From Bradyrhizobium erythrophlei (GTDB lineage Bacteria; Pseudomonadota; Alphaproteobacteria; Rhizobiales; Xanthobacteraceae), in contig NZ_LT670817.1 in assembly GCF_900129425.1 (NCBI RefSeq), forward strand, positions 8,088,001 to 8,152,000: a DNA stretch of 64,000 nucleotides, given 5' to 3'. This document shows, in pieces, positions 51,669-60,813 of the stretch. The first letter of the stretch is position 1. Each line of letters starts with the position of its first letter. The position numbers and the translations under genes were made by a program. The notes under the pieces are model-generated. The model was not told the origin of the DNA. It ran no database searches and saw only the letters and a program-made list of their open reading frames with translations.

Positions 51669-52760
51669 TTATTTCATCGTAACGAGGTCGAAGTCCCTCG
51701 CCTGCTTGCGCACCTTTTCGCGGTCGAACTTGTTGATCTCGGGGATCAGGGCATTGGTGAAAATGCGATCGAGCGGCAGCTCTTCCTTCAGGATGCCATT
51801 GGTCTTCATGAAGTCGACCAGGCGCTTCCAGTCGGCGTCGATGAACAGTCCGTAGACGCCCTTGGTCTTCGGCGAATCCCAGATTTCCATCCGCTTGGTG
51901 TTGACCATGATGCCGCCCTTCAACGCCTCTTCCGGGCTGACATTCTTCGGCTCGGATTCCGGGAACAGCTTCCAGCTTATCTTCACCGCCGCAGCCGGGT
52001 TCGCCACCGAGAACACGTAGCCCTTGGCGACGGCACGCGCAAAGCCCGTCAGCATCTTCGGATTGTCGGCAAGGACTTCGCGGCGGGTGACGAGGCCTAC
52101 GTCAGGCAGACTGGCGAAGCCCTCGCCCGTATCCAGGTAGCGAATCTTGAAACCGTTGGCTTCGAACTTGTTGGTCTCCTGGGTTGAGAAGATCAGCGCA
52201 TCGACTGCATTCAGGTTCAAGGCACCGACCGCCTGCGCGCCGCTGCCGACGGCGATGAAGCTGATGTCTCTGACGGGATCGAGCCCGGCTTCCGCGGCGA
52301 GCGCCTTGCCGAAGGTCGCCGCCGCACTGCCCATCGCGGCCATGCCGATCCTCTTGCCCTTCAGATCCTTGATGCTCCGGATCGGGCTGTCCGGCTTCAC
52401 GGTGACCGACCAGATGCTGCGGTAGTTGGCCTCGTAGAAGTATTCGAGATCGAGCGCCCCCGGTGACTGCATGCCGACCAGCGCCTGGCCCGGCGAAGCA
52501 AGACCGATGTCGCCGGCGCCGGTGCTGACCGCCAGCGCGACTTCATTGGAGCCGCCGACCGCGATCAGATTGACGTCGAGGCCTTCCTCGGTGAAGTAGC
52601 CGAGATATTTCGCGACGCTTAATGGCGAGAACGCCTCGTTGATCAGTTTGGCGGGGATCAGCGCCTTGATCTTGATGTCGGCGGCCTGACCCGGACCCGC
52701 CAGCAGGCAGAGGCCGGTCGCCAGCAGGGCCAGCGCGCGGATCGATTTCGGCATGGTCAT
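51669..52760 (-). CDS. ABC transporter periplasmic substrate-binding protein (NitT/TauT-like)
   Basis: 363 residues from ATG 52760 (MTMPKSIRALALLATGLCLL). The signal peptide ends near GQAADIK. Binding fold: SPLSVAKYLGYFTEEGLDVNLIAVGGSNEVALAVSTGAGDIGLASPGQ, DLKGKRIGMAAMGSAAATFGKAL. The extended C-terminus (ADWKRLVDFMKTNGILKEELPLDRIFTN) is usual for this group. It is encoded one base after the hydroxylase large subunit, far from its ATPase and permease but in the same operon. It feeds the substrate on which the Mo hydroxylase presumably acts. Confidence 0.9.
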   Translation of the reverse strand: MTMPKSIRALALLATGLCLLAGPGQAADIKIKALIPAKLINEAFSPLSVAKYLGYFTEEGLDVNLIAVGGSNEVALAVSTGAGDIGLASPGQALVGMQSPGALDLEYFYEANYRSIWSVTVKPDSPIRSIKDLKGKRIGMAAMGSAAATFGKALAAEAGLDPVRDISFIAVGSGAQAVGALNLNAVDALIFSTQETNKFEANGFKIRYLDTGEGFASLPDVGLVTRREVLADNPKMLTGFARAVAKGYVFSVANPAAAVKISWKLFPESEPKNVSPEEALKGGIMVNTKRMEIWDSPKTKGVYGLFIDADWKRLVDFMKTNGILKEELPLDRIFTNALIPEINKFDREKVRKQARDFDLVTMK

Positions 52761-52761
52761 G

Positions 52762-55083
52762 TCAAACTCCCGTTCTTGTGGATGGGGATGTCCCGCGCGC
52801 CGGCTGGCGCTTGTCTTCGATGAGCTGCCACAGCCGCGGCGGACTGAACGGCAGGTGACAGGGCTCGATGCCGAGCGGCCGCAGCGCCGCGGCAATGGCA
52901 TTGCCGACTGCGCCGCCGACGGCAATCAGGCCGCCCTCGCCGGCGCCCTTGGCGCCAAGCGGATTGTTCGGACACGGCCGCAACGCCAGCGAGATCGAGC
53001 GGATATTCGGAAAATCATCGGCGGTCGGCAGCAGATAGTCGGCGAACGATCCGGTCAGGATCTGGCCCTGATCGTCGTAATGGATCTGCTCTAGGAACAC
53101 GCTGCCGAGGCCCTGCACCACGGCGCCCAGTACCTGGCCATGCAGCGTCGCCGGATTGATGATCCGGCCGACGTCTTCGACGGTCAGGTAGTCCAGAATC
53201 TCGACATGCCCGGTGCGCGGATCCACCGCGACATGCACCGCATGAGCGCCGTAGCTGTAGGTGTGTTTTGAGTTTGAAAAACTGCGTTCCGCAACGACGC
53301 CGAGCGCGCCGAGTTCGGCGAAGGTCAGAACGCGGTTGTTGTGCCGGGCCGCGCCTTCGCTGACGTCGACGGCATCCGGCGCGCACTGGAAGATCCCGCT
53401 CGCGATGGTGCGGATTTCCGCCTTCAGCGCCTCGACGGCGACGAGCACCGCGTTGCCGCCCATCACCGTGGAGCGCGAATGGAACGAGCCGAAGCCTTCG
53501 GTGACCAGCGTGGTCGAACCGTGCAGCAGCCTGATCCGGTCCATCGGCACTTCGAGGGCGTCGGAGGCGATCTGCCCCAGAACCGTTTCCAGTCCCTGCC
53601 CGAGCGCCGACGACCCCACCGCGACCGTCACCGTGCCATCGCCGTTGAGCGTGATCCTGGCGCCTTCGCGCGGGCCGGCAGAGCCGCCTTCGATGAACAT
53701 CGCCAGCCCATAGCCGTGATGGCGGCCGTCGATCAGTTCGCCCTGGCGCTTCGAACGCCGTTTCCAGTCGAACGCCTCAAGGCAGCGATCGAGCACCATC
53801 TCATAGGCGCCGCCGTCGCATTCGGTCTCCGCGCTGGGATCGATATGCCGCATCCGCGCCAGCTTGTAGGGCATCTGCGCTTCGGTCACGACATTGCGGC
53901 GGCGAAACTCGGCGGGGTCGATGCCAAGATCGAACGCCGCCATGTCGAACAGCCGCTCGCAGAAAAAGCTGGCCTCGAAGCGGCCGGGCCCGCGATAGGT
54001 GCCGGCCGGCGTCTTGTTGGTCATGAACACCGCGGCATCGACCGCGATATTCGGCACGTGATAGGGGCCGGAGAGAAACTGCGCGGCATTGCGCGGCGCG
54101 GTGAAGCCATTGGTTCGGACATAGGCGCCGAGATCGACATGAATGGTGCCGCGCAGTCCCAGCACGGTGCCGTCGCGCGTGCAGGCGATCTCGATCTCCG
54201 CGGACATGTCGCGGGCGTGATTCATCGCGGTGAAGTGCTCGCGGCGATCTTCGACCCAGCGCACCGGACGTTTCACATGCATCGCGCAGAACGGAATCAG
54301 GAAATCTTCCGGATAGAACTCGCCGCGCGCGCCAAAACCGCCGCCGACGTCGACCTCCATCATGTCGACGGCCGCTACCTCCAGCCCGAGCATCCGCGCC
54401 AACAGGCTCCGGTTGAAGAACGGCACCTTGGCGGCGCCATGCACGGTGAGATGGCGTTTGCGTTCGTCCCAGTCGGCGAACAGGCCGCGGGTCTCCATCG
54501 GCATGGCGCCATGGCGCTGCACGCTGAAGGATTCGCGGCGGGTATAGTCGGCCGAGGCGAAAGCGGCATCGGCATCGCCCTTTGCCGCCGTGAACGTCAT
54601 CGGCCGGTTGCTGCCGGCATCGGGAAACAGCAGGACGCGATCAGCGGAGGCGCTGGCCATATCCGGGACCACATCGAGCGGCGCGATCTCAATTTCAATC
54701 AGCGCGGCGGCGTCTTCGGCGATCGACAGATCGTCGGCAATGATGACGGCGATCGGTTCGCCGACATAGCGCACGACGGTGTCGGCGATCACCGGCTGCA
54801 GGAACGGCAGCCCCTCATCGAGCACCTGCTGCCGCAGCGGAATCTTTTGAACGCTCGACGGCATATCCGATGCCGTGATGATAGCGCGCACGCCCGGCAG
54901 TGCCAGCGCCGCCTCGGCACGGATGGCCATCAACCGGCCATGGGCGACGCTGCTGCGCAGGATCGCGGCGTAGGTGGTGCGGTCGGACTTCAGGTCGGCG
55001 ACATATTGCCCCTCGCCGCGGAGAAAGCGCCGGTCTTCGGTGCGCTGCACCGGGCTGCCCACCAGCGTGTTGGTCATGCGCAT
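52762..55083 (-). CDS. Molybdenum hydroxylase large subunit (xanthine dehydrogenase/CoxL superfamily, non-CO type)
   Basis: 773 residues binding the molybdopterin cytosine dinucleotide cofactor and hydroxylating a substrate, often an N-heterocycle or aldehyde. Visible: VGSPVQRTEDRRFLRGEGQYVADL, GGGFGARGEFYPED, the active-site loop GTYRGPGRFEASFFCERL, GSSALGQGLETVLGQI and the catalytic Glu in GAKGAGEGGLIAVGGAVGNA. The loop is YRGPGR, not the AYxCSFR of form I CO dehydrogenase, so CO oxidation is unlikely. Small subunit gene lies two bases upstream. Confidence 0.92.
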   Translation of the reverse strand: MRMTNTLVGSPVQRTEDRRFLRGEGQYVADLKSDRTTYAAILRSSVAHGRLMAIRAEAALALPGVRAIITASDMPSSVQKIPLRQQVLDEGLPFLQPVIADTVVRYVGEPIAVIIADDLSIAEDAAALIEIEIAPLDVVPDMASASADRVLLFPDAGSNRPMTFTAAKGDADAAFASADYTRRESFSVQRHGAMPMETRGLFADWDERKRHLTVHGAAKVPFFNRSLLARMLGLEVAAVDMMEVDVGGGFGARGEFYPEDFLIPFCAMHVKRPVRWVEDRREHFTAMNHARDMSAEIEIACTRDGTVLGLRGTIHVDLGAYVRTNGFTAPRNAAQFLSGPYHVPNIAVDAAVFMTNKTPAGTYRGPGRFEASFFCERLFDMAAFDLGIDPAEFRRRNVVTEAQMPYKLARMRHIDPSAETECDGGAYEMVLDRCLEAFDWKRRSKRQGELIDGRHHGYGLAMFIEGGSAGPREGARITLNGDGTVTVAVGSSALGQGLETVLGQIASDALEVPMDRIRLLHGSTTLVTEGFGSFHSRSTVMGGNAVLVAVEALKAEIRTIASGIFQCAPDAVDVSEGAARHNNRVLTFAELGALGVVAERSFSNSKHTYSYGAHAVHVAVDPRTGHVEILDYLTVEDVGRIINPATLHGQVLGAVVQGLGSVFLEQIHYDDQGQILTGSFADYLLPTADDFPNIRSISLALRPCPNNPLGAKGAGEGGLIAVGGAVGNAIAAALRPLGIEPCHLPFSPPRLWQLIEDKRQPARGTSPSTRTGV

Positions 55084-55085
55084 GG

Positions 55086-55562
55086 TCAGTCCCGATCCGC
55101 CGGCCGATACGCGCTACATGCATCCATCACGGCATGGACGATCGGAAGGTAGCCGGTGCAGCGGCAGATATTGCCGGACAGTACCTCGCGAATCCGCTGC
55201 TCGCCGGCGTCGGGCTCCTCGGTGAGCAGCGCATGCATCGTGGTCAGGATGCCCGGGGTGCAAAAACCGCACTGCAGGGCGTGATGTTTCCGAAACGCGG
55301 CCTGCAGCGGCGAGAGGTCTTCGCCGGGCGCAAGGCCTTCGACAGTGACGACCTCGCTGCCATCGGCCTGCACCGCCAGCATCAGGCAGGAGCGCACCGC
55401 GACACCGTCGACGATCACGGTGCAGGAGCCGCAAGCGCCATGTTCGCAGCCGAGATGCGTTCCGGTCTGGCCGGCCCGGTCTCGCAGGAAGTCGGCCAGC
55501 GTCAGCCGCGGCGGAACGTCGCCGCTAACCTTCTGCGCATTGAGGATGAAGTTAATGTCCAT
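55086..55562 (-). CDS. Molybdenum hydroxylase small [2Fe-2S] subunit
   Basis: 158 residues with two [2Fe-2S] clusters. The plant-type cluster is in HLGCEHGACGSCTV plus the Cys in RSCLMLA. The helical-domain cluster is in LQCGFCTPGILTT and SGNICRCTGY. Length and the eight cysteines are typical of CoxS/XdhC-type subunits. It shuttles electrons between the Mo site and FAD. Start overlaps the FAD subunit stop by 11 bases. Confidence 0.95.
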   Translation of the reverse strand: MDINFILNAQKVSGDVPPRLTLADFLRDRAGQTGTHLGCEHGACGSCTVIVDGVAVRSCLMLAVQADGSEVVTVEGLAPGEDLSPLQAAFRKHHALQCGFCTPGILTTMHALLTEEPDAGEQRIREVLSGNICRCTGYLPIVHAVMDACSAYRPADRD

Positions 55563-56430
55563 GCGCGTCCTCTGCGGTCCGGGACATGGATTTCAGCAAT
55601 ACGCGTTCGACCAGCGTGCCGAACAGTGAACGGCGATAGGCCGGCGAGGCATGGATGTCGCCGATCGGAGTGATGGCGTCGCTGGCCACCTTGGCCGCGC
55701 CTTCGCACATCGCCAGGTCGGGTCGCCGTCCGCGCAAAAACTGTTCCAATTCGGCGATGCGCGAGGGCATCTCGGTCGCGCCAAAACCGACCACGCGGGG
55801 ATCGACGACGGCGCCATGGTCATTCAGGTCGTAGGCCAGGCAAACCCCCGCCAATGCAAAATCGCCGCGGCGGCGAGCGAATTCCTCAAAGGCGAATTTG
55901 CGGCCGTCCGGCCACGCCGGCAGCCGGACCTCGGTGATGATGTCGGTCGGCCGCAACGCCGTGGTCAGCGGTCCGACGAAGAAATCGCGTGCCGCCATCT
56001 CGCGACGGCCGTCGGCGCCGAACACGACGATCACGGCGTCGCAGGCGAGTGCGATGGCGGGCAGTTCAGCCGCGGGATCGGCATGGGCAAGGCTGCCGCC
56101 GACGGTACCGCGATTGCGGATCTGATAGTGCGCGATATGGCTGACGCCGGCGCACAACAGGGGATGACCGGTCGCCAGCAGCGGTTCGTTTTCAATGTCG
56201 CGCCAGCGCACCCGCGCGCCGAGCGTGACGCCGTCCGCGTCAAAGCCGATTCTGTCCAGACCCGGAATGCGAGCGATGTCTACCAACAGGCTCGGCGTCG
56301 CCAGCCGGTAGGCCATCATCGGAATCAGGCTCTGGCCGCCGGCCAGAATCCTGGCATCGACATCGGCGAGCAGCCGCACGGCGCTGTCGAGCGACGTCGG
56401 GCGTGCGTAGTCGATGTCGGGCAGCTTCAT
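55552..56430 (-). CDS. Molybdenum hydroxylase FAD-binding medium subunit
   Basis: 292 residues of the CoxM/XdhB FAD_binding_5 family. AGGQSLIPMMAYRLATPSLLVDI at 31-53 binds the FAD pyrophosphate, TVGGSLAHADPAAELPAIALA is the second FAD contact, and a CO-dehydrogenase flavoprotein C-terminal domain follows from about 175. It passes electrons from the small subunit to an unknown acceptor. Gene order medium-small-large is the classical one. Confidence 0.94.
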   Translation of the reverse strand: MKLPDIDYARPTSLDSAVRLLADVDARILAGGQSLIPMMAYRLATPSLLVDIARIPGLDRIGFDADGVTLGARVRWRDIENEPLLATGHPLLCAGVSHIAHYQIRNRGTVGGSLAHADPAAELPAIALACDAVIVVFGADGRREMAARDFFVGPLTTALRPTDIITEVRLPAWPDGRKFAFEEFARRRGDFALAGVCLAYDLNDHGAVVDPRVVGFGATEMPSRIAELEQFLRGRRPDLAMCEGAAKVASDAITPIGDIHASPAYRRSLFGTLVERVLLKSMSRTAEDAHGH

Positions 56431-56455
56431 GTCCAGGCGCGCTCCGGTCCCATCA

Positions 56456-57235
56456 TCAGCCCAGAATCCTGTCTGGCTCGGACCGCACCCAGAACACCAG
56501 GCGGCCCTTCGCGTATTTGACGAGGCCGTGCAGCGTCAATCCGATGATGGCGAGGAAGATCAGCACGGCGAACATGCCCGCGACATCGAGATTGAAGTTC
56601 AGCGCGGAGATCAGATAGCCGAGGCCGACCTGGGCGCCGACGAACTCGCCGACCACGGCGCCAATCACCGCCAGCACCGACGCGATCTCCAAACCTGCGA
56701 AGATGATCACCAGTGCCGATGGAATCCGCAAGTGGCGCAAGGTCTGCATTGGCGTCGCCCCGAAGGCGCGCATCATCTCCAGCTGGTTCAGGTCGATCGA
56801 GCGGAAACCGGCGATCACGCTCACCAGCACCGGAAAGAAGCACAGCAGCGCGGTAATGATGACCTTCGAGGTCAGGCCATAGCCGAACCACAATACGAAC
56901 AGCGGCGCAATGGCGATCTTCGGCACGGTCTGCAACGCCACCAGATACGGGTAGATCAGTTCATCGAGCACCGGCACGGTGGCGATCAGGCTGCCGCACA
57001 GCAAACCCGCGAGAGCCCCGGCGAACAGCCCGCTCAAGATCGATGTCAGCGTCGCGGCGAAGTGCGGCCAGATCTCGCCGGTCTGGATCAGCTCGACGAA
57101 GCGCTCTGCGATGGCGCTCGGCATCGGCATCACAAGCGGCGAGATGTCGAAGACGCGGCTGATGCCTTCCCACGCGCCGACGACGAGGCAAAGCAGAAGC
57201 AGAGATTGCGCCGCCCGGATCGACTTCGAGGTCAT
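56456..57235 (-). CDS. ABC transporter permease (SsuC/TauC-like)
   Basis: 259 residues from ATG 57235 with about six membrane helices. EAA-loop RAFGATPMQTLRHLRIPSALVIIFAGLEIA, and VALQTVPKIAIAPLFVLWFGYGLTSKVI typical of the family. It follows the ATPase gene by 11 bases. Upstream in-frame extension to 57304 overlaps the ATPase end and lacks support. Same operon as the Mo hydroxylase. Confidence 0.9.
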   Translation of the reverse strand: MTSKSIRAAQSLLLLCLVVGAWEGISRVFDISPLVMPMPSAIAERFVELIQTGEIWPHFAATLTSILSGLFAGALAGLLCGSLIATVPVLDELIYPYLVALQTVPKIAIAPLFVLWFGYGLTSKVIITALLCFFPVLVSVIAGFRSIDLNQLEMMRAFGATPMQTLRHLRIPSALVIIFAGLEIASVLAVIGAVVGEFVGAQVGLGYLISALNFNLDVAGMFAVLIFLAIIGLTLHGLVKYAKGRLVFWVRSEPDRILG

Positions 57236-57246
57236 GCTGTTGCCTT

Positions 57247-58119
57247 TCAAAGATCGCGGGCGCGGGCGGATTCCGCACCAAAGATGGTCCGAACCTCGTC
57301 GCACAGCGCGCCGAACTGCGGCAACGCCAGCGTCTTCAGATCGCGCGGGCGCTTAAAACCGACATCGAGGATGCTGGAGATGCGGCCGGGGCGCGGCGAC
57401 ATCACCACGACGCGATCGCCCAGCAGCACGGCCTCGGGAATACTGTGGGTGATGAAGAGCACGGTCTTTTTCTCTCCGGAACACCAGCGCATCAATTCGA
57501 CGTTCATGGTCTCGCGCGTCATGGCGTCGAGCGCGCCGAACGGCTCGTCCATCAGAAGAATTTTCGGGTTTCGGATCAGCGCCCGGCAGATTGCCACGCG
57601 CTGCTGCATGCCGCCGGAAAGCTCGAACGGATATTTCCTGCCGAAGTCCGATAGCTCGACCAGCTTCAACAGATCGTGCGCCCGCGCGGTGGTCTCGGCC
57701 GAGACGTCGCCCTTGAGCCTTGCGGGCAGCAGCACGTTTTCGAGGACGTTGTACCACGGCAGCAATGTGGCGGCCTGGAACACCACCGAGACATCATCGC
57801 GCGGACCGCGGATCGGCTTGCCGGCAATGGTGGCCTTGCCGCCGGTCGGCGCTTCCAGCCCGGCCAGGATGCGTAGCAGCGTGGTCTTGCCGCAGCCGCT
57901 GGGACCGACGACGGAGATGAACTCACCCTCGGCGACCGACAGATTGACGCTGGACAGCGCGACGACGCCTTCTCCCGAGCGCGACGAGAACCGCTTGTCG
58001 AGCGACGCGATGTCGATCAGGCGGGATTCGCGCAAGCCTCCCGGAATCGGCGCATCCTTCGCCATTGACACATTCATGAGAAGTTCCGTACGCGCATCGA
58101 ACCCCGTCAGGTTTCCCAT
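57247..58119 (-). CDS. ABC transporter ATPase (SsuB/TauB-like), first gene of Mo-hydroxylase operon
   Basis: 290 residues from ATG 58119 (TTG 58122 or a later ATG at 58076 are alternatives). Walker A GPSGCGKTTLL, Q-loop VVFQAATLLPWYN, signature LSGGMQQRVAICRAL, Walker B ILLMDEPFGALD and FITHSIPEAV. A 25-residue N-terminal extension carries no domain. The GGTACA/TGTTCC operator lies 30-42 bases upstream of the start, with an IclR-family gene divergent. Confidence 0.92.
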   Translation of the reverse strand: MGNLTGFDARTELLMNVSMAKDAPIPGGLRESRLIDIASLDKRFSSRSGEGVVALSSVNLSVAEGEFISVVGPSGCGKTTLLRILAGLEAPTGGKATIAGKPIRGPRDDVSVVFQAATLLPWYNVLENVLLPARLKGDVSAETTARAHDLLKLVELSDFGRKYPFELSGGMQQRVAICRALIRNPKILLMDEPFGALDAMTRETMNVELMRWCSGEKKTVLFITHSIPEAVLLGDRVVVMSPRPGRISSILDVGFKRPRDLKTLALPQFGALCDEVRTIFGAESARARDL

Positions 58120-58122
58120 CAA

Positions 58123-58149
58123 CGGTATTGCCCTACGTGCTCAATACCG
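58123..58149. promoter_or_regulatory. Inverted repeat CGGTATTG/CAATACCG before the ABC ATPase
   Basis: CGGTATTG (58123-58130) and CAATACCG (58142-58149) are perfect reverse complements with 11 bases between. The right arm overlaps the GGTACA motif, so it may be part of a composite IclR site or a leader hairpin. Confidence 0.45.
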
Positions 58150-58163
58150 GTACACTGTTCCAA
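58143..58163. promoter_or_regulatory. Putative regulon operator, copy 1 (GGTACACTGTTCC core)
   Basis: The core GGTACACTGTTCC (58149-58161) is an imperfect 6-1-6 palindrome. The 21-base block matches copy 2 at 63087-63107 at 18 positions. It lies just upstream of the ABC/Mo-hydroxylase operon and on the side facing the IclR gene, the best candidate binder. Confidence 0.6.
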
Positions 58164-58473
58164 CAACAGTAGGCGCGCCGATGCCGGTTCGTCAACGCTG
58201 TATTCCGCGCAGTGCGGAACGCGGCAAGGGGCTGTGGTCGGGCGATCGTGTCGGCAAAAGTTCTGCGATTATGGAGCTTCCCGGCGGGTGACGAGTTGTA
58301 GCGCGACGCCCGGCTGTTTATTGAGCAGCGATGCCGCATGATGTTGCAACGCGCCGGCATGAAAGCGTGGGCCGTAATGATACGGGCTCGAAGAACGTGA
58401 CGGACCACGATAGTTCGATTCGATTCAGGGGTGCGACAGATCAGCCCATGCATAAGGCGAAGCCGGGAATTTC

Positions 58474-59364
58474 ATGACTGTCATCGAAAAATCGCCATCC
58501 GAGAATCAATCCGTAGCGCGGGCGCTCGCGGTGCTCGATCTCTTGTCATCGACATCATCGCCGCTCGGGGTCCGGGAAATTGCCCGCCAGCTCGGCGTGG
58601 CGCCCAGCATTGCCCAGCGCCTGGTCCGCACGTTGGCGAATGCCGGCTATCTAGAGCAGACCGGCGAGGCCTCGCGCTACACCATCGGCTATCGCGCGTT
58701 CCAGGTCGGCAACGCCTTCGTGGCCCAGAACAGCATTCATTCTGCCGTGATGCCGGAACTCTATGCACTCGCGGACCTGCACATCAACGGCTTCCTCGGC
58801 GTGCTGCGCGACCACGCGGTGGTGTATCTCGCGACCGTGCAAAGCAACGGACCGATCGCCCTCACCCATCGGCCGGGCTCGCAGACCTATCTGCATTCGA
58901 CGGCGCTGGGAAAGGCGATCCTGGCCGAGATGCCGGATAGCCAGGTTCGGCATCTGCTGGAAGAAGCCTCGCTGCCGCGCCTTACCAACCAGACCAAGAT
59001 CTCGATCCCGCACCTGCTGGCGGAATTGAAGCAGGTTCGCATACTGGGCTATGCGACCAACGACGAGGAAAACCGCTATGGCGTCTATTCTGCCGGCGCC
59101 ATCGTCCGGGATTCCGAGAACAGGCCGATCGGCGCGCTGAGCGGCGGCGTGCCGAGTTCGGGGCTGACCAAGAAGGAGCGCAACCGCGTCATCAAGCTGG
59201 TGGTCGAAGCTGCCAACAATGCCTCGCGGCGGCTCGGCGCACGGATCGACGGTGGCATTTTCCTGCCGGGGAAAGCTCAGCCGGCGGCCACCCGCAAGCC
59301 GGTCGTCAACGCGACCACCATGGCGACGCCAAAGCGCCGCACCGCGCGTCCGGTCGGCACCTAG
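58474..59364 (+). CDS. IclR-family transcriptional regulator
   Basis: 296 residues. Winged helix at about 10-70 (VARALAVLDLLSSTSSPLGVREIARQLGVAPSIAQRLVRTLANAGYLEQ) and an IclR effector domain at about 85-250 (YLATVQSNGPIALTHRPGSQTYLHSTALGKAILAEM). The usual effector cysteine region reads YGVYSAGAIVRDSENRPIGALSGGVPSSG. The last 40 residues are an Ala/Pro/Lys/Arg-rich tail. It is divergent from the ABC/Mo-hydroxylase operon and probably governs it. The 354-base gap to 58119 carries the operator and no other gene. Confidence 0.92.
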   Translation: MTVIEKSPSENQSVARALAVLDLLSSTSSPLGVREIARQLGVAPSIAQRLVRTLANAGYLEQTGEASRYTIGYRAFQVGNAFVAQNSIHSAVMPELYALADLHINGFLGVLRDHAVVYLATVQSNGPIALTHRPGSQTYLHSTALGKAILAEMPDSQVRHLLEEASLPRLTNQTKISIPHLLAELKQVRILGYATNDEENRYGVYSAGAIVRDSENRPIGALSGGVPSSGLTKKERNRVIKLVVEAANNASRRLGARIDGGIFLPGKAQPAATRKPVVNATTMATPKRRTARPVGT

Positions 59365-59389
59365 TTCACTGTCGGGTCGATTGGCGCGC

Positions 59390-60001
59390 TCACGGCGACA
59401 GGGCCTCGCTGCGCGACCAGATTTTCAGGTCCTGCGGTGTATCGAGATCGAACGACAGGTATCGATCCTGCCGTATCACGACGCGATAGCCGAGGGTTTT
59501 GGCGGCGTCAGCGTGCTTCGTTGCGCTGCCAATGCCATATCTAAAGCTTGCCGTCCTGATCGGACGCCACAGCAACACATTGGTGCCCTCACCGGCGCGG
59601 TCGGCAACGATCATCGCGTCGCAATCGGCTCGAAATTCATCGATCAGATGCCGCAAGCGACTTGACGAAAGCCAGGGCAGGTCGATCGGCAGAACCATGA
59701 TCTCCGTCGCACCGCGAGCCTCGGCCTGCTTCGCACCCAGCGTTATGGCTCTATTCAGCTCGCAGAGGTCCGATTCAGGACATGCGGTAAAACCGCGGCG
59801 TATCGCTTCGGCGAGAACGTCGGGCGATTTGCTGACGACATAGACGTCGGCGATGTCGACCATCTGCGCGACCTGGTCGAACGTATGCGTCAACAACCGC
59901 GAATTGAGCGCATGGCGATCGTCCGCCTGCAAGACTTCGGTAAGCCTGGATTTCCCCTCCCGAAGTGACTTGACGGGAATGACGATCGCGAGCGGTTTCA
60001 T
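59390..60001 (-). CDS. cofC: F420 biosynthesis guanylyltransferase CofC/FbiD
   Basis: 203 residues from ATG 60001. The nucleotidyltransferase start AIVIPVKSLREGKSRLTEVL, VVSKSPDV, and the metal-binding LPIDLPWLSSSRL fit CofC. The family activates 2-phospholactate, phosphoenolpyruvate or, in some Proteobacteria, 3-phosphoglycerate with GTP for transfer to Fo by CofD. TPQDLKIW near the C-terminus completes the fold. It is encoded 98 bases after npdG on the same strand, with cofD at the right edge of the window. Confidence 0.85.
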   Translation of the reverse strand: MKPLAIVIPVKSLREGKSRLTEVLQADDRHALNSRLLTHTFDQVAQMVDIADVYVVSKSPDVLAEAIRRGFTACPESDLCELNRAITLGAKQAEARGATEIMVLPIDLPWLSSSRLRHLIDEFRADCDAMIVADRAGEGTNVLLWRPIRTASFRYGIGSATKHADAAKTLGYRVVIRQDRYLSFDLDTPQDLKIWSRSEALSP

Positions 60002-60099
60002 GTCAGATGTCTGCTGCCGGTTCCGTAATGGAGCCCGACTATACCGGCTCTGCAACACCAATGCGAGAAGCGGGCCAAACCGGCGCCGCGCCGAAGATA

Positions 60100-60762
60100 T
60101 TAGTCCAGGCCGGTAATGACGATGCCGGCGTCCGGGATCTTGTAGGTGCGGTTGATCCAGATCAGCACTGAAGTCAGGCTTTCGGCCACGGTCGAATTCG
60201 CCAGCGGCCCGGCATTGATGCCGCGGAGGCCGGCATCCTGTGCAAGGCCGACGACGATCAGACGCGCGTCCTTGTCGTCGCAGCACACCAACACGTCGCA
60301 GGGGATCTTGTGATCGAGCTTCTTCAGCTTGTGCGCCGAAATGTTCTGGAAGGCGGAGACCACCTTCACGCCCGGGCCGACCAGGGTCTGCAGCGCCACC
60401 GCGGCGGAGTCCGACGGCGGCAATTGCACGGTGGAAACTTTCGGCGGCACCAGCGGCACGGTGACATCGACCAGAATCTTGCCCTCCAGGTTGCCGGCAA
60501 GGCCTTCGACGGTGGACAGCTGCGACGCGTAGGGAACCGTCAGCACCACGATGTCCGCCAGCGCGACCGCATCGGCGTTGGTCGCTCCGGACAGAGCAGA
60601 CGTTCCGAGGATGGCATTGAGTTCATCCGCGGTGGCCTGCGCCTTGGCGGCGTCCCGCGAACCGATAAAGACCCGATGGCCGGCATTGGCCCAGCGCAGC
60701 GCGAGGCCGCTGCCTTCGGCGCCGGTGCCGCCAATCACTGCGATCGTTCTCTGCTCTGACAT
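60100..60762 (-). CDS. npdG: F420-dependent NADP reductase (Fno/NpdG)
   Basis: 220 residues: TIAVIGGTGAEGSGLALRWANAGHRVFIGSRDAAKAQATADELN is the NADP-binding fold of NPDG F420 reductases, followed by DIVVLTVPYASQLSTVEGL, VVSAFQNISAHKL and CDVLVCCDD. The enzyme exchanges hydride between NADPH and F420, supplying F420H2 to LLM enzymes. Its presence is the strongest sign that the LLM partners use F420. It lies 51 bases after the LLM gene in the same direction. Confidence 0.88.
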   Translation of the reverse strand: MSEQRTIAVIGGTGAEGSGLALRWANAGHRVFIGSRDAAKAQATADELNAILGTSALSGATNADAVALADIVVLTVPYASQLSTVEGLAGNLEGKILVDVTVPLVPPKVSTVQLPPSDSAAVALQTLVGPGVKVVSAFQNISAHKLKKLDHKIPCDVLVCCDDKDARLIVVGLAQDAGLRGINAGPLANSTVAESLTSVLIWINRTYKIPDAGIVITGLD

Positions 60763-60813
60763 CGGTCATCCTTCGAATTGGCTTTCGCGCGGCAGCGCGC
60801 CGAACGTTTGCGC

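Noticed and set aside
53341..55152. Open frame of 603 codons on the + strand
   Set aside because: Antisense of the Mo hydroxylase large subunit; His/Arg/Gly-rich and without motifs, typical of high-GC third-position shadows.
52762..56430. Aerobic CO dehydrogenase
   Set aside because: The large-subunit loop reads YRGPGR instead of AYxCSFR, so form I CO oxidation is not supported.
56414..58291. Open frame of 625 codons on the + strand
   Set aside because: Antisense to the ABC permease and ATPase, which have complete family motifs.
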